Shown: piece after piece, positions 50,213 to 61,797 of the stretch
How positions within the stretch are numbered: the first letter of the stretch is position 1
Layout: the number at the start of each line of letters is the position of its first letter
Source: an uncultured Aquimarina sp.
GTDB taxonomy: Bacteria; Bacteroidota; Bacteroidia; Flavobacteriales; Flavobacteriaceae
Length of the DNA stretch: 64,000 nt
Direction of reading: 5' to 3'
NCBI GenBank assembly: GCA_947502885.1
Contig: CANNBP010000006.1
Location: 1 to 64,000, forward strand
Notes under the pieces: model-generated
Told to the model about the DNA's origin: nothing
The model's database searches: none
Seen by the model: only the letters and a program-made list of their open reading frames with translations
Translations under genes and position numbers: made by a program

Positions 50213-52642
50213 ATGAAGATTTCATATAACTGGCTAAAACAATTTATCAATCTTGACTGGGATGCCGAAAAAACAGGAGAACTCTTAACTGATTTAGGAC
50301 TAGAAGTAGAAGGGATAGAACGTTTTCAAAGTGTAAAAGGAGGTTTAGAAGGTGTAATTGTTGGACAGGTACTAAGTTGTGAAAAACACCCGAATGCAGA
50401 TAAACTAAAAGTAACCAAAGTAGACTTAGGAGACTCAGAGCCGGTACAAATAGTATGTGGTGCTCCAAACGTAGCAGCAGGTCAAAAAGTTCCTGTTGCA
50501 ACCATAGGTACCAAATTATATGACGACAAGGGAGAAGAGTGGACTATTAAAAAAGGTAAGATAAGAGGAGAAGTTAGTCATGGAATGATTTGTGCTGAAG
50601 ATGAGTTAGGACTTGGTAAAGGCCATGACGGAATTATGGTTCTTGATAAGGATCTTCCTGTGGGTACTAAAGCTTCAGAAGTATTTGATGTTGAAAATGA
50701 CCATGTATTTGAAATTGGCTTAACACCAAATCGCGCCGATGCCATGAGTCATTGGGGTACAGCTAGAGATTTAAAATCAGGACTTCTACAAAAAGACATC
50801 AATATAGAACTTATCACACCATCGGTAAGTAGTTTTAGAGTAGAAAATAGACTAAATAAAATCGACATCGAAGTTCAAGATGCTGATTTAGCTCCTAGAT
50901 ACTGCGGTGTAACAATTTCTAACATTAAGGTGCAAGAATCTCCTAATTGGCTTCAATATAGATTAAAAGCTATAGGAATCGCTCCTAAGAATAATGTTGT
51001 AGATGTTACTAATTATGTATTACATGAGTTAGGACAACCACTACACGCATTTGATTCTCACTATATCGAAGGGGACAAAATTGAAGTAAAAACAGTAAAA
51101 TCTGGAACAAAATTCAAAACTCTAGATGAGATTGAAAGAGAGTTACATGAAGAAGACTTAATGATATGTGATGCAAAAAAACCTCTTTGTATTGCAGGAG
51201 TATTTGGAGGGATTAATTCTGGTGTTACCGAATCTACTACATCCATCTTTCTAGAAAGTGCTTATTTCAACCCTGTTAGTATTAGAAAAACTGCAAAGCG
51301 TCATGGATTAAATACTGACGCTTCTTTTAGATTTGAACGTGGTATAGATCCAAATATAACAGAATATGCCTTAAAAAGAGCAGCCTTATTGATCCAAGAA
51401 CTTGCAGGAGGAATTATATCGAGTGAAATAACCGATTTATATCCTAAAAAAATTGAGGATACTCAAGTGTTTTTGTCTTTTGAAAAGGCTACCAAACTTA
51501 TTGGTGAAGAATTACCTCAGGATACTATTAAAAGTATTCTTACTTCTCTAGATATAAAGATAAATAGCGTTACAGAACTTGGTGTAGGCTTAACGATACC
51601 TGCATATCGAAATGATGTACAAAGAGAAGCTGATGTTATAGAAGAAGTTCTTAGAGTTTATGGATATAACAATATTGGTTTTACTCAAAAATTAAATGCT
51701 TCAATATCTAATATAGATAAATTCGCAGATCACAATGTTCAAGACACTATAGCCAATCAGTTTGTAGGACAAGGGTTTAATGAAATGATGTCAAACTCTC
51801 TTACTTCACCAGACTATATTAGACTAAGTGATCAACTTAAGGAAGAGAGTAATATACAAATGCTAAATCCTTTAAGTAACGACTTAGCTGTTATGAGGCA
51901 ATCGATGTTGTTTTCAGGTCTTGAAGCTATTTCTTATAATAGTAATCGAAAACGTCCTGATTTAAAATTGTTTGAATTTGGTAAGACTTACCATAACTAC
52001 GAAGATAAAAGGATTGAAAATAAACACTTAAGTATTCTTATTTCTGGTAACAGATCTAAAGAATCATGGATTTCAACTGGAGTTCAAACAAGTGATTTCT
52101 TTTACTTAAAGGGTATTGTATCGTCTGTTTTAGAACGTTTAGGGCTAAATCGATTAAAATCTGGCCCTATAAAGAATGACATATTTTCTGAAGGCCTATC
52201 ATTAACATTGGGCAAAGTGAAAATTGTAGAGTTTGGAAGCGTAAAAAAATCCGTACTTAAACACTTTTCTATTTCACAAGAGGTATGGTATGCCGATTTT
52301 AACTGGGATGCCATTTTGGATTTTGCCAAACGCAACAAGATAAAATACTCTGAAATTTCAAAATTTCCAGAAGTAAGAAGAGATTTTGCTTTATTACTTG
52401 ACGAGTCTGTTAAATTCGAGGATATCCACATTCTTGCTAAGCAAACAGAAAAACAACTTTTAAAAGAAGTTAGTTTATTTGATGTCTATCAAGGTAAAAA
52501 CTTACCTCATGGAAAAAAATCTTATGCAGTAAGTTTTATCATTCAAGATGAGAATAAAACTTTGACAGATAAACAAATTGATAAAATAATGAATAAACTG
52601 CAACATAATTTTGAAACCAAATTAGGTGCAGAATTAAGATAA
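50213..52642 (+). CDS. pheT: Phenylalanyl-tRNA synthetase beta subunit
   Basis: An 809-residue beta subunit of the heterotetrameric Phe-tRNA synthetase. Domains in order are: tRNA-binding OB fold (about 40-150, GQVLSCEKHPNADKLKVTKV), B3/B4 editing domain (about 210-370, YCGVTISNIKVQESPNWLQY), B5 domain (about 400-470), catalytic-like core, and C-terminal FDX-ACB anticodon-binding domain (about 715-809, FPEVRRDFALLLDESV). Length is standard. It starts at MKISYNWLKQFI, the conserved N-terminus. It has its own promoter and terminator. pheS is not adjacent in this window. Confidence 0.97.
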   Translation: MKISYNWLKQFINLDWDAEKTGELLTDLGLEVEGIERFQSVKGGLEGVIVGQVLSCEKHPNADKLKVTKVDLGDSEPVQIVCGAPNVAAGQKVPVATIGTKLYDDKGEEWTIKKGKIRGEVSHGMICAEDELGLGKGHDGIMVLDKDLPVGTKASEVFDVENDHVFEIGLTPNRADAMSHWGTARDLKSGLLQKDINIELITPSVSSFRVENRLNKIDIEVQDADLAPRYCGVTISNIKVQESPNWLQYRLKAIGIAPKNNVVDVTNYVLHELGQPLHAFDSHYIEGDKIEVKTVKSGTKFKTLDEIERELHEEDLMICDAKKPLCIAGVFGGINSGVTESTTSIFLESAYFNPVSIRKTAKRHGLNTDASFRFERGIDPNITEYALKRAALLIQELAGGIISSEITDLYPKKIEDTQVFLSFEKATKLIGEELPQDTIKSILTSLDIKINSVTELGVGLTIPAYRNDVQREADVIEEVLRVYGYNNIGFTQKLNASISNIDKFADHNVQDTIANQFVGQGFNEMMSNSLTSPDYIRLSDQLKEESNIQMLNPLSNDLAVMRQSMLFSGLEAISYNSNRKRPDLKLFEFGKTYHNYEDKRIENKHLSILISGNRSKESWISTGVQTSDFFYLKGIVSSVLERLGLNRLKSGPIKNDIFSEGLSLTLGKVKIVEFGSVKKSVLKHFSISQEVWYADFNWDAILDFAKRNKIKYSEISKFPEVRRDFALLLDESVKFEDIHILAKQTEKQLLKEVSLFDVYQGKNLPHGKKSYAVSFIIQDENKTLTDKQIDKIMNKLQHNFETKLGAELR

Positions 52643-52672
52643 AATAGTTATCATCTCAAAATATGTACTATT

Positions 52673-52703
52673 AACCACCGTTTAAAACGGTGGTTTTTTT
52701 TTT
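52673..52703 (+). terminator. Intrinsic terminator of pheT
   Basis: A 9-bp GC-rich stem (52673-52681 with 52687-52695) is followed by a T-run of about nine bases, 31 nt after the stop. Confidence 0.9.
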
Positions 52704-52781
52704 ATGATTAACTGTTAGATAGTTCTGAATATTTTTATCAAGAAAGTAAAATTGACATTTTCATTATTTTAAGAGAAATAT

Positions 52782-54143
52782 CTATGTAATTTTATCTAAA
52801 AGCTGTCTTATCTCTTTACTATCAGGTAGTGGAGCATTTACGGTTATTATTTTTCCTTCTGGATCTACTAATATATACCTGGAAATGGTGCTAATATTAT
52901 AATCACTTGTAAACTTTTTGTTCCCCATTAAGTTAATTCCTGTCAGGTTTCTCTTTGTAATATACTTTTTCCAGACTTCTTCGTTTTTATCCAAAGTCAC
53001 TTTTATACTTACAAGGTTTTTATGCTTATATTCATTTATAAGCTTTTTAAAATTTGGCAAATCCATAACACATCCTCCACACCACGTTGCCCAAACATCA
53101 ATCAAAACATATTTACCTTTAAAATCTGAAAGCGACACTAATTCCCCTTTTTCATTTGCCAAAGAAAAGTCTGGTGCTGGGTTTCCGGCTTGTAAAAGGC
53201 TTATTTTTTGATAAGCAGCTTTTACTTTTTCTTTATCCCTCTCATTTTCAGACACCTCTATATAAATATCTTTTATTTCTTCTAACTCTTCAATAGACAT
53301 AAAGTTCTTATCATAGGGACTTAAATTAAAGAAATCAAGAAAATAATCACTTAGCAATTTCTCTTTCATTTCCTTCGTAATATTCTCTTTTATAAGAACA
53401 TTTGCATACGCTTTGTAGATAGAAACATCATTCTCACTCATATATTGCTTACTTAACATTTCAAAATAATTATTTACAAAATGCCTATATAAATGTGCTT
53501 CTTTATATCTTTCTATATCAGAAAAATCAAATGCTTTTAATTTTTTTTGGATGATAAAATTATCTTTTGACTTATTGTGTTTCCAATATGACATCAACTC
53601 GCGCACATAATCAAGATGAACACTTTCTCTTTCTTTATTCTTAAAATCAGCATCTAGAACATCATCTTTGTCAATATATTCTTTCTGTTTATCAAAACGT
53701 TTTTTTAGCTTATTTACAAAATCCACTTCTGGCAACAACTTCATTTCATCTAATTCTCCATGGGTAAAATTTATTTTCCGTATATCATTTATAAAATCAA
53801 CATATTTTTCACCTTTGCCTGACACCATCAGTGACTCTTTAAAATTATTAAAATCAAAAGAAATATTTAAATCAAAACCCGGTTTATAATAAAAACGTAC
53901 ATCTTTCATTATATTACTTTGTACGAATAATTTCTGTTTTTGATTTTCATCTATTCTTAACGTATCAGAATAATGTCCGTCTTTTACTATTATTTGATGT
54001 GTTTTTCCTATGGCTAAAATCAGATCATCTGGTGCATTTTTAACAGTTCCAGAAATCAACATATAATCAACTGGCGGTTTTTTAGAATCATTGCAGCTTA
54101 AGAGAATACCAATAATAGTAATAAGAAAGAAATACTTTTTCAT
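52782..54143 (-). CDS. TlpA-like thioredoxin-fold lipoprotein
   Basis: A 453-residue exported lipoprotein (lipobox GILLSC). An N-terminal DUF4369-like beta domain (SGTVKNAPDDLILAI, RIDENQKQKLFVQSN) precedes a helical middle. A C-terminal TlpA/AhpC-TSA domain starts near residue 325 (AGNPAPDFSLANEKGELVSL) with the redox motif WATWCGGC (C355, C358) and the cis-proline region YILVDPEGKI. Such proteins maintain periplasmic dithiols, for example in cytochrome maturation. It converges with pheT. The closest neighbour upstream ends at a terminator, so it is a single unit. Confidence 0.88.
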   Translation of the reverse strand: MKKYFFLITIIGILLSCNDSKKPPVDYMLISGTVKNAPDDLILAIGKTHQIIVKDGHYSDTLRIDENQKQKLFVQSNIMKDVRFYYKPGFDLNISFDFNNFKESLMVSGKGEKYVDFINDIRKINFTHGELDEMKLLPEVDFVNKLKKRFDKQKEYIDKDDVLDADFKNKERESVHLDYVRELMSYWKHNKSKDNFIIQKKLKAFDFSDIERYKEAHLYRHFVNNYFEMLSKQYMSENDVSIYKAYANVLIKENITKEMKEKLLSDYFLDFFNLSPYDKNFMSIEELEEIKDIYIEVSENERDKEKVKAAYQKISLLQAGNPAPDFSLANEKGELVSLSDFKGKYVLIDVWATWCGGCVMDLPNFKKLINEYKHKNLVSIKVTLDKNEEVWKKYITKRNLTGINLMGNKKFTSDYNISTISRYILVDPEGKIITVNAPLPDSKEIRQLLDKIT

Positions 54144-54360
54144 AAGTTTTTTAAATTTTTAGAATTTAAATTTTGTGCATTTTATAAAAACACAGGACGG
54201 GGGGAGATATCAGAACAACCAAATTTAATCATTTATTATTAATTATTCATTTTTTGTCTCTTATCTTAAAAAAATCACACTATCAACATTATATACTCTA
54301 AACCATCTCCTATAATTACCTATCATTCTAATTACTATCAAAAAATCGTAATAGCTCTAA

Positions 54361-54398
54361 AAATAAAAAGGGGAGTATGAAACATACTCCCCTTTTTT
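54361..54398 (-). terminator. Intrinsic terminator of the TPR gene
   Basis: On the minus strand a 15-bp stem (54383-54397 with 54365-54379) with a 3-nt loop ends in a T-run, 20 nt after the stop of the TPR gene. The remaining 275-nt gap to the TlpA-like gene holds AT-rich sequence and a short GC patch near 54193 without recognisable features. Confidence 0.85.
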
Positions 54399-54418
54399 AA
54401 AAGATATTTTGTCTTTTC

Positions 54419-55693
54419 TTAGTTACCTCCCTCTAAAGCTTTTAATTTATTTTTCATAATATCAGCCTTAGGATCATCCAATTGATAAAATATATTCATC
54501 AAAGTACGTATAGCATCGATGTTATCTGGATTAGTTTTTAAAGCACCTTCTAAATAAGGTACAGCAGTAGTATATATATTTGTTCTCTCTTTCTTAAGCT
54601 CTTCATAACGCTTATTATCTGCACTAGAAGTTCCCAAAGCATTCATTTCATCAACAACTTTAGTTTCTCTTCCTAAAATTAATGCAGCTATATTAATTTG
54701 CGCAGACACATAATCAGGCTTAATCTCTAAAGCTTTTTTATAATAATCCAATGCTTGATCATTATTTCCTAAACGAGATGCACTTACACCTAAATTATAA
54801 ATTAAATCAGGGTTTTCTGGATCATTTGCTACAATCTTCTCCATTATTTCTTTATACTTTGCAATATCGCCAAGCTTATAGTATAAATCAGCTTCTGCTT
54901 GCATTAATGAAGAATCATTAGGGTTTTCACTTTTTGCATTTTCTATTGCAGCAATTGCTTCTTGATTTTTACCTTGATTTACATAAATCAATGCAATATT
55001 TTTTGCAATTTCTCCTTTTTTTGATTCGGTCATTCTAGACTCAGGCTTAATATACTCCCCAGTTTTTACAGAAATATCTCTTAATTGCTTTGAACCGAAA
55101 ACTTCAACTGCCCCAGTTTCTTTTTTAGTTGCAATAAACTCCTCTTTTACTCCGTCATATCCTAGTCTTTGTAGTTCTTCATAGTGCTTTAATGCAGTAT
55201 CATAGTCCTTACCATTAATTGCATTACCAGCAGCATAATACAAGTAAACAACATCTTCTTTGTTTGTTATATAACTAAGATATAACTTCTTTTCTGCCGC
55301 TTTATAATCACCTGCATCTTGATCTTTAATTGCTTTTTCAACTAACGATTGACGTAGTGCTACTAATTTTTGTGAAGCCCCTTGAGTAAACTTTGATACT
55401 CCTTCTGCCTTTTCTATTTCTATCACTTTAGCATAAACATTAGCAGCTCCTTCAAGTTTCTCCAAAGAATCTCCTGCCGACGAAGCCAAAACTTGTCCTT
55501 TTATAAAATAAAACTGCGACTTCAATTTTACATCAGCTCCTTCTATTAGCCCTTCTGCCGCTTTAAGAGCATCACTTGCAACATCAAGTTGGCCTGACTT
55601 TAATGCCTTAGCAGCTTCCTTTATCTCTTTCTTTTGCGAAAATCCAATAGCGCTTAAAGCCAAGAATAGTGTTACGATTAATTTAGTTTTCAT
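54419..55693 (-). CDS. Exported TPR-repeat protein
   Basis: A 424-residue protein with a signal peptide (LIVTLFLALSAIGFSQ) and six or more tetratricopeptide repeats, for example AIALIYVNQGKNQEAIAAIE, NPDLIYNLGVSASRLGNNDQ and ALDYYKKALEIKPDYVSAQI. TPRs mediate protein-protein contacts. The mature protein is probably periplasmic. It lies 28 nt downstream of gyrA, so it is co-transcribed with it, an arrangement common in flavobacteria. Partner unknown. Confidence 0.88.
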   Translation of the reverse strand: MKTKLIVTLFLALSAIGFSQKKEIKEAAKALKSGQLDVASDALKAAEGLIEGADVKLKSQFYFIKGQVLASSAGDSLEKLEGAANVYAKVIEIEKAEGVSKFTQGASQKLVALRQSLVEKAIKDQDAGDYKAAEKKLYLSYITNKEDVVYLYYAAGNAINGKDYDTALKHYEELQRLGYDGVKEEFIATKKETGAVEVFGSKQLRDISVKTGEYIKPESRMTESKKGEIAKNIALIYVNQGKNQEAIAAIENAKSENPNDSSLMQAEADLYYKLGDIAKYKEIMEKIVANDPENPDLIYNLGVSASRLGNNDQALDYYKKALEIKPDYVSAQINIAALILGRETKVVDEMNALGTSSADNKRYEELKKERTNIYTTAVPYLEGALKTNPDNIDAIRTLMNIFYQLDDPKADIMKNKLKALEGGN

Positions 55694-55721
55694 TACTTGT
55701 TAATTTTAATATGGGATTTAA

Positions 55722-58262
55722 TTATTGTTCTGTTTCATTATCAATATTCGTGCCATCTGCAGTATTTTCATTATCTATATTTTCTGCATCTACACCGTCT
55801 TCTTCTTCATGATCTATATCATCTTCATCATGCATAACTTTTGCTACTGCTGCAATAGAATCTTTACCTTTAAGATTAATTAAGCGAACTCCCTGAGTTG
55901 CACGCCCCATAACTCGTAAATCCTCTATAGCAAGTCGAATTGCTATTCCAGATTTATTAATAATCATTAGATCATCAGAGTCTGTTACATTTTTAATTGC
56001 AACAAGATTTCCTGTTTTATCTGTTACAGAAATAGTCTTTACTCCTTTACCACCTCTATTTGTAATTCTATAATCTTCTAATTTTGATCGTTTTCCATAA
56101 CCATTTTCTGATACTACAAGAATATTACTTTCCATTTCATTAACGGCTACCATACCAATTACTTCATCATTTTCATCTGCCAATCGAATACCTCTTACAC
56201 CAGAAGCTCCTCTACCCATTGGTCTAGTTTTCTCTTCTTCAAAACGAATTGCTTTTCCTGATTTAACAGCAAGCATTACTTGACTTTTACCATCTGTAAG
56301 TTTTGCTTCAAGAAGTTCATCATCATCTTTTATAGTAATAGCATTTATCCCATTAGTTCTAGGTCTTGAATACTGCTCTAAAGAAGTTTTCTTAACCTGC
56401 CCCTTTTTAGTTGCCATTATCACATAATGAGAATTTATATACTCTTCATCCTTAAGATCTTGAGTACATATAAATGCTTTAACTTTATCATCACTATGAA
56501 TATTTATAAGATTTTGTATTGCTCTTCCTTTTGATGTTTTACTACCTTCAGGAATTTCATATACTCTCATCCAAAAACATTTTCCACTTTGGGTAAAAAA
56601 CAACATATATTGATGATTCGTTCCTACAAATAAATGTTCTAAGAAATCTTCATTACGCGTTGTACTTCCTTTTTGCCCTACTCCTCCTCTATTTTGTTTT
56701 TTATACTCATTTAGAGAAGTTCTTTTGATATAACCAGCGTGAGAAATCGTAATTACAACTTTTTCATCTGGTATCATATCTTCTATACTAAGATCACCTC
56801 CTGCATACTCTATTTGAGAACGACGCTCATCACCATATTTATCTTTAACTTCTTGAAGCTCTTCTTTTATAATATCCATTCTACGCTCTTTCTTAGCTAG
56901 GATATCTTTAAGATCTTCAATTGTTTCCATCAATTCATCATACTCTGCACGCAATTTGTCCTGCTCTAGTCCAGTTAATTGACGTAAACGCATTTCAACA
57001 ATTGCTTTTGCCTGAATTTCAGAAAGCTTAAATCGTTCCATCAACTTTTCACGAGCTTCTTCAGCATTAGCAGAAGAACGTATTAACGCTATAACTTCGT
57101 CAATATTGTCTGATGCAATAATTAAACCTTCAAGAATGTGAGCTCTCTCTTCAGCTTTTCTCAATTCATATTTTGTTCTTCGAACAACTACTTCATGTCT
57201 GTGTTCTACAAAATAGTGAATCATTTCTTTTACATTCAACAATTGTGGCCTTCCATTAACCAAAGCAATATTATTGACACTAAAAGAAGATTGTAAAGCG
57301 GTATATTTATATAGGAGATTTAAAACTATATTTGGGATAGCGTCTCTTTTTAACACATAAACAACTCGCATTCCTTTTCTATCAGACTCATCTCTAATTG
57401 TAGAAATCCCATCAATCTTTTTGTCATTTACAAGATCTGCGGTCTTTTTGATCATATCAGCCTTATTAACCTGATACGGGATCTCTGTCACGATAATACA
57501 CTCTCTACCGTTTACTTCTTCAAAACTAGCTTTGGCTCTCATTACGATTCGACCTCTACCTGTTTTAAATGCTTCGCGAACACCATCATACCCATATATG
57601 ATACCACCAGTAGGAAAATCTGGTGCTTTAATATGCTGTATTAACTCATCTACTTCGATGTCATTATTTTCTATATAAGCAATAGTACCGTCAACAACTT
57701 CACTTAAATTATGAGGTGGCATATTTGTTGCCATACCTACTGCAATACCAGAAGCTCCATTTATTAACAACCCTGGTACTCTTGTCGGAAGCACAGTAGG
57801 TTCCTTTAAGGTATCATCAAAGTTAAGCGTATGATCTACTGTATCTTTTTCTATATCTGCCAACATATCCTCAGATATCTTGCGCATTCTTGCCTCGGTA
57901 TAACGCATTGCTGCAGGACTATCACCATCAACAGAACCAAAGTTACCTTGTCCATCCACCAACATATATCTTAAACTCCACTCTTGAGCCATCCGAACCA
58001 TGGTATCATATACAGAAGTATCTCCATGAGGGTGATACTTTCCTAGCACTTCTCCTACAATTCTTGCAGATTTCTTATGAGCACTATTTGCTTTAACACC
58101 CAGTTCGTACATACCATATAAAACACGTCTATGTACGGGTTTAAGACCATCCCTAACATCAGGAAGTGCACGAGATACTATTACAGACATTGAGTAATCA
58201 ATGTATGCTGATTTCATCTCATCTTCTATATTGATAGGTATAAGCTTTTCTCCGTCAGCCAT
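55722..58262 (-). CDS. gyrA: DNA gyrase subunit A
   Basis: An 846-residue topoisomerase II A subunit. The N-terminal breakage-reunion domain begins [20 protein letters not shown], the catalytic tyrosine is Y121 in AMRYTEARM, and six GyrA beta-pinwheel repeats follow from about residue 500 (for example [24 protein letters not shown]). An acidic C-terminal tail ([20 protein letters not shown]) closes the protein. In the quinolone-resistance region the residue aligned to E. coli Ser83 is Thr82, and the Asp87 equivalent is D86. It heads a short operon with the TPR gene. Confidence 0.97.
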   Translation of the reverse strand: MADGEKLIPINIEDEMKSAYIDYSMSVIVSRALPDVRDGLKPVHRRVLYGMYELGVKANSAHKKSARIVGEVLGKYHPHGDTSVYDTMVRMAQEWSLRYMLVDGQGNFGSVDGDSPAAMRYTEARMRKISEDMLADIEKDTVDHTLNFDDTLKEPTVLPTRVPGLLINGASGIAVGMATNMPPHNLSEVVDGTIAYIENNDIEVDELIQHIKAPDFPTGGIIYGYDGVREAFKTGRGRIVMRAKASFEEVNGRECIIVTEIPYQVNKADMIKKTADLVNDKKIDGISTIRDESDRKGMRVVYVLKRDAIPNIVLNLLYKYTALQSSFSVNNIALVNGRPQLLNVKEMIHYFVEHRHEVVVRRTKYELRKAEERAHILEGLIIASDNIDEVIALIRSSANAEEAREKLMERFKLSEIQAKAIVEMRLRQLTGLEQDKLRAEYDELMETIEDLKDILAKKERRMDIIKEELQEVKDKYGDERRSQIEYAGGDLSIEDMIPDEKVVITISHAGYIKRTSLNEYKKQNRGGVGQKGSTTRNEDFLEHLFVGTNHQYMLFFTQSGKCFWMRVYEIPEGSKTSKGRAIQNLINIHSDDKVKAFICTQDLKDEEYINSHYVIMATKKGQVKKTSLEQYSRPRTNGINAITIKDDDELLEAKLTDGKSQVMLAVKSGKAIRFEEEKTRPMGRGASGVRGIRLADENDEVIGMVAVNEMESNILVVSENGYGKRSKLEDYRITNRGGKGVKTISVTDKTGNLVAIKNVTDSDDLMIINKSGIAIRLAIEDLRVMGRATQGVRLINLKGKDSIAAVAKVMHDEDDIDHEEEDGVDAENIDNENTADGTNIDNETEQ

Positions 58263-58635
58263 AAAATTTTATTTTATTCTAAAATTAATTAATTCAAACG
58301 CGCTAATTTACGTAAATTAAGACACTTTTAACAACGCTTTTATTACCTAATATACGTAATTTATTAACAACAATTCCGACTTAGATAGTTAATAAGTCAA
58401 TAGACATTGGTTTTGATTATTAATGCTTTTTTTGTCTATTTACGATTATTAATAAAAAAAGTGCAAAAACATGCCTTATTACCGGCTTCGTTTTTAAAAA
58501 AAGATTAGAATTGTACAACAAAGTATCTAATTACAAAAAAACACTACCTATGATCAATTAAAAAGGGTGCTTTTTGTAAATGTAATTCTAAAAATTACTA
58601 TTTTAGTTATAAAGAAAAAGAAAGAGAATAATTTT
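58263..58635. promoter_or_regulatory. Divergent gyrA/clpC intergenic region
   Basis: A 373-nt AT-rich region between the divergent starts of gyrA and clpC. It must hold both promoters, but I see no complete TTTG-N19-TANNTTTG match. No gene, RNA or repeat is supported here. Confidence 0.4.
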
Positions 58636-61191
58636 ATGGATGATAATTTTTCACCAAGAGTTAAGGATGTTATAGCCTATAGTAAAGAAGAAGCCTTACG
58701 ATTAGGGCATGACTTTATTGGCACAGAACACCTTATGCTAGGACTACTTCGTGATGGAAGTGGAAAAGCAATCAATATCCTAGATGCTCTGGATATTGAT
58801 CTTACTATATTAAGAAGAAAAGTAGAAATACTTAGTCCGGCAAACCCTGATGTCATGGTTACTTCTAATGAGAAAAAGAACCTACATCTTACGAGACAGG
58901 CAGAACGAGCATTAAAAACTACATTTCTAGAAGCTAAGTTATTTCAAAGCTCTTCTATTAATACAGCTCATCTTCTGCTGTGTATTTTAAGAAACGAAAA
59001 TGACCCAACTACGAAACTTTTAAATCGTTTAAAGGTGGATTATGATAACGTTAAAGACCAATTTAAGTTTATGATTGCTAACGAAGAAGAATATATAGAC
59101 AACCCAAAAGCAGAATCTTTTCCAGACGATGATGATCTAACTGGAGATTCTTCTAAAGAAAACCCTTTTAACTCTCCTGGGGCAGGAAGTAAGGCCGGTA
59201 AAAAATCAAAGACACCTGTTTTAGATAATTTTGGCCGAGATCTTACTGCCATGGCAGAAGAAGGGAAACTTGATCCTGTGGTAGGACGATCTAAAGAAAT
59301 CGAACGTGTATCCCAGATATTAAGTAGACGTAAAAAGAACAACCCTTTACTAATAGGAGAACCCGGTGTAGGTAAATCTGCTATTGCTGAAGGATTAGCC
59401 TTAAGAATTGTAAAACGTAAAGTATCAAGAATACTATTTGATAAAAGAGTAGTAACTCTTGATCTAGCAAGTTTAGTAGCTGGAACAAAATACCGTGGAC
59501 AATTTGAAGAACGTATGAAAGCTGTTATGAATGAGCTTGAAAAAAATGATGATATCATTTTATTTATAGATGAAATTCATACGATAGTAGGTGCTGGTGG
59601 TGCAACAGGAAGCTTAGATGCCTCTAACATGTTTAAACCAGCCTTGGCAAGAGGTGAAATACAATGTATTGGTGCTACAACTCTTGATGAGTATCGCCAG
59701 TATATCGAAAAGGATGGAGCTTTAGAAAGAAGATTTCAAAAAGTTATCGTAGAACCAACTAATATTGAAGAGACTATTGAAATACTCAACAATATTAAAG
59801 AGAAATATGAAGAACACCATAATGTTAGCTATACACCAGAAGCTATTGAGGCCTGCGTAAAACTAACAAATCGATATATGACAGATAGATTCTTACCAGA
59901 TAAAGCAATTGATGCATTGGATGAAGCTGGTTCTAGAGTACATATCACTAATATTGATGTTCCTAAAAAGATTCTTGATCTTGAGAAAAAACTAGAAGAA
60001 GTAAGAGAGCTTAAAAATAGTGTTGTTAAAAAGCAAAAATATGAAGAAGCTGCAAAACTAAGAGATGATGAAAAAAATCTAGAAAAAGAATTAGCTACAG
60101 CTCAAGAACAATGGGAAAAAGAATCTAAGCTTCACAAAGAAACTGTTGACGAAGAAAATGTTGCTGATGTGGTTTCTATGATGACAGGGATACCTGTAAA
60201 TCGTATAGCTCAAACAGAAAGTAACAAACTTGCAGAATTACCAAACTTGATTAAAGGAAAAGTAATCGGACAAGATGAAGCTGTTTCTAAAGTAGTTAAA
60301 GCCATACAACGAAACCGTGCCGGTCTTAAAGATCCAAACAAACCTATTGGATCCTTTATATTCTTAGGACAAACAGGAGTTGGAAAAACGCAACTTGCAA
60401 AAGTATTAGCTACAGAACTTTTTGACAGTGAAGACACTCTTATTCGAATTGATATGAGTGAATACATGGAGAAATTTGCAGTATCTAGACTTATTGGAGC
60501 TCCTCCTGGCTATGTTGGTTATGAAGAAGGCGGTCAACTTACTGAAAAAGTAAGAAGAAAACCTTATGCAGTAATCCTATTAGACGAGATAGAAAAGGCT
60601 CACCCAGATGTATTCAACATGATGCTTCAGGTATTGGATGACGGATATTTAACAGATAGTCTTGGTCGTAAAATCGATTTTAGAAATACCATTATCATAA
60701 TGACTTCTAATATTGGAGCTCGTAAATTAAAAGATTTCGGACAAGGAGTTGGTTTTGGAACTACAGCAAAAAAGACTCAAGCAGAAGATTATGCTAAAGG
60801 AGTAATAGAAAATGCTCTTAAAAAAGCATTTGCTCCAGAGTTTTTAAACCGTGTCGATGATGTAATCGTATTCAACGCTCTAGAGCGAGAAGATATTCAT
60901 AAAATTATAGATATCGAACTCAATAAACTTTATGGCAGAATCAACGATCTTGGATACGACTTATCTTTAAGCGAAGAAGCTAAAGATTATATCACAGAAA
61001 AAGGTTTTGACAGACAATATGGAGCCAGACCACTAAAAAGAGCAATACAAAAGTATATTGAAGATGCTCTGGCCGAGGAGATCATAAATGCAAAATTACA
61101 AGAAGGTGATAGTATATTTATGGATTTAGACAAAGATTCTAGTGAACTAACGATCACTATCAAAAAAGCTAAAAAATCGGCTGAGTCCTAG
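58636..61191 (+). CDS. clpC: ClpC-type AAA+ ATPase, Clp protease ATP-binding subunit
   Basis: An 851-residue HSP100 unfoldase that feeds substrates to ClpP. The Clp_N repeat pair is at about 1-150 ([20 protein letters not shown]). AAA-1 has Walker [10 protein letters not shown] and Walker [14 protein letters not shown] motif in the middle domain ([16 protein letters not shown]) distinguishes ClpC from ClpB. AAA-2 has Walker [10 protein letters not shown], sensor region RVDDVIVF and the [11 protein letters not shown] pore segment. I chose the ATG at 58636 (MDDNFSPRV). An in-frame GTG 69 nt upstream would add an unlikely Lys/Ile-rich extension. Terminator at 61220. Confidence 0.96.
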   Translation: MDDNFSPRVKDVIAYSKEEALRLGHDFIGTEHLMLGLLRDGSGKAINILDALDIDLTILRRKVEILSPANPDVMVTSNEKKNLHLTRQAERALKTTFLEAKLFQSSSINTAHLLLCILRNENDPTTKLLNRLKVDYDNVKDQFKFMIANEEEYIDNPKAESFPDDDDLTGDSSKENPFNSPGAGSKAGKKSKTPVLDNFGRDLTAMAEEGKLDPVVGRSKEIERVSQILSRRKKNNPLLIGEPGVGKSAIAEGLALRIVKRKVSRILFDKRVVTLDLASLVAGTKYRGQFEERMKAVMNELEKNDDIILFIDEIHTIVGAGGATGSLDASNMFKPALARGEIQCIGATTLDEYRQYIEKDGALERRFQKVIVEPTNIEETIEILNNIKEKYEEHHNVSYTPEAIEACVKLTNRYMTDRFLPDKAIDALDEAGSRVHITNIDVPKKILDLEKKLEEVRELKNSVVKKQKYEEAAKLRDDEKNLEKELATAQEQWEKESKLHKETVDEENVADVVSMMTGIPVNRIAQTESNKLAELPNLIKGKVIGQDEAVSKVVKAIQRNRAGLKDPNKPIGSFIFLGQTGVGKTQLAKVLATELFDSEDTLIRIDMSEYMEKFAVSRLIGAPPGYVGYEEGGQLTEKVRRKPYAVILLDEIEKAHPDVFNMMLQVLDDGYLTDSLGRKIDFRNTIIIMTSNIGARKLKDFGQGVGFGTTAKKTQAEDYAKGVIENALKKAFAPEFLNRVDDVIVFNALEREDIHKIIDIELNKLYGRINDLGYDLSLSEEAKDYITEKGFDRQYGARPLKRAIQKYIEDALAEEIINAKLQEGDSIFMDLDKDSSELTITIKKAKKSAES

Positions 61192-61219
61192 GATATACAT
61201 ATCAAAATCTAAAAATTCA

Positions 61220-61250
61220 AAAAGCCCTTTTATCTAAAAGGGCTTTTTTT
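61220..61250 (+). terminator. Intrinsic terminator of clpC
   Basis: An 11-bp stem (61220-61230 with 61235-61245) is followed by T-run and sits 28 nt after the clpC stop. Confidence 0.88.
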
Positions 61251-61290
61251 GCCTATTAATTTAACATAACTACTTAAAATACGAGTTAAA

Positions 61291-61668
61291 ATGATAGCTA
61301 CTTATTCTCTAGATTTTTCAACAATTAAAGTTTATGATAATTACATTTTAATGACTGCTAATGAAGGCGTAATTATACAAGAAAAACATCATGCTTTTTT
61401 ACAGAAACACGTTATTGAAAAACATTTTAAAAACAAACCTTTTGTAGCCATAATAAATCGTATCAATTCTTACTCTATTGACCCTACTATCTACCTAAAA
61501 ACTGTCCAAACATCGAATCTATTAGGATTTGCAATAGTTTCTAACGACAGCATGCAAAAAACTCTAATAGAAGTAGAAAAATTATTTTTCAAAAAAGAAT
61601 TTCACCTATTCCAAACTATGGACGAAGCTCTCACATGGAAAGATCACATAATCTCCAAACAAGGTTAA
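61291..61668 (+). CDS. Small STAS/SpoIIAA-like protein, paralogue of 2032-2388
   Basis: A 125-residue cytosolic protein homologous end to end with the protein at 2032-2388. Shared features are YDNYILMTANEG near residue 15, INRINSYSIDPTIYLKT mid-protein, GFAIVSND and a C-terminal helix with DEALTWKDHI. The order of strands and helices fits a STAS/SpoIIAA-like fold. Function unknown; the family is widespread in flavobacteria to my recollection. It stands alone between clpC and rny, facing rny convergently. Confidence 0.75.
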   Translation: MIATYSLDFSTIKVYDNYILMTANEGVIIQEKHHAFLQKHVIEKHFKNKPFVAIINRINSYSIDPTIYLKTVQTSNLLGFAIVSNDSMQKTLIEVEKLFFKKEFHLFQTMDEALTWKDHIISKQG

Positions 61669-61732
61669 TTTATTTCAAAAAGAAATCAAATACAATTACT
61701 TCTAAAAAAGAAAGTCATACAATATAGCATTC

Positions 61733-61776
61733 AAAAAAAAAAAAAAGATCTAATTCATAACGAATTAGATCTTTTT
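61733..61776 (-). terminator. Intrinsic terminator of rny, possibly bidirectional
   Basis: A 15-bp stem (61742-61756 with 61762-61776, 5-nt loop). On the minus strand it is followed by a long T-run (complement of the A-run 61733-61746), ending rny. On the plus strand it ends in five T and could stop the convergent small gene. Confidence 0.85.
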
Positions 61777-61797
61777 CATACAATAAATTAAAGAATT

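Noticed and set aside
54180..54215. Short GC-rich patch upstream of the TlpA-like gene
   Set aside because: Too short and unstructured for an RNA gene or terminator; probably chance.
59040..59558. 172-codon antisense frame in clpC
   Set aside because: Ser/Arg/Pro-rich shadow of the conserved AAA+ domain.
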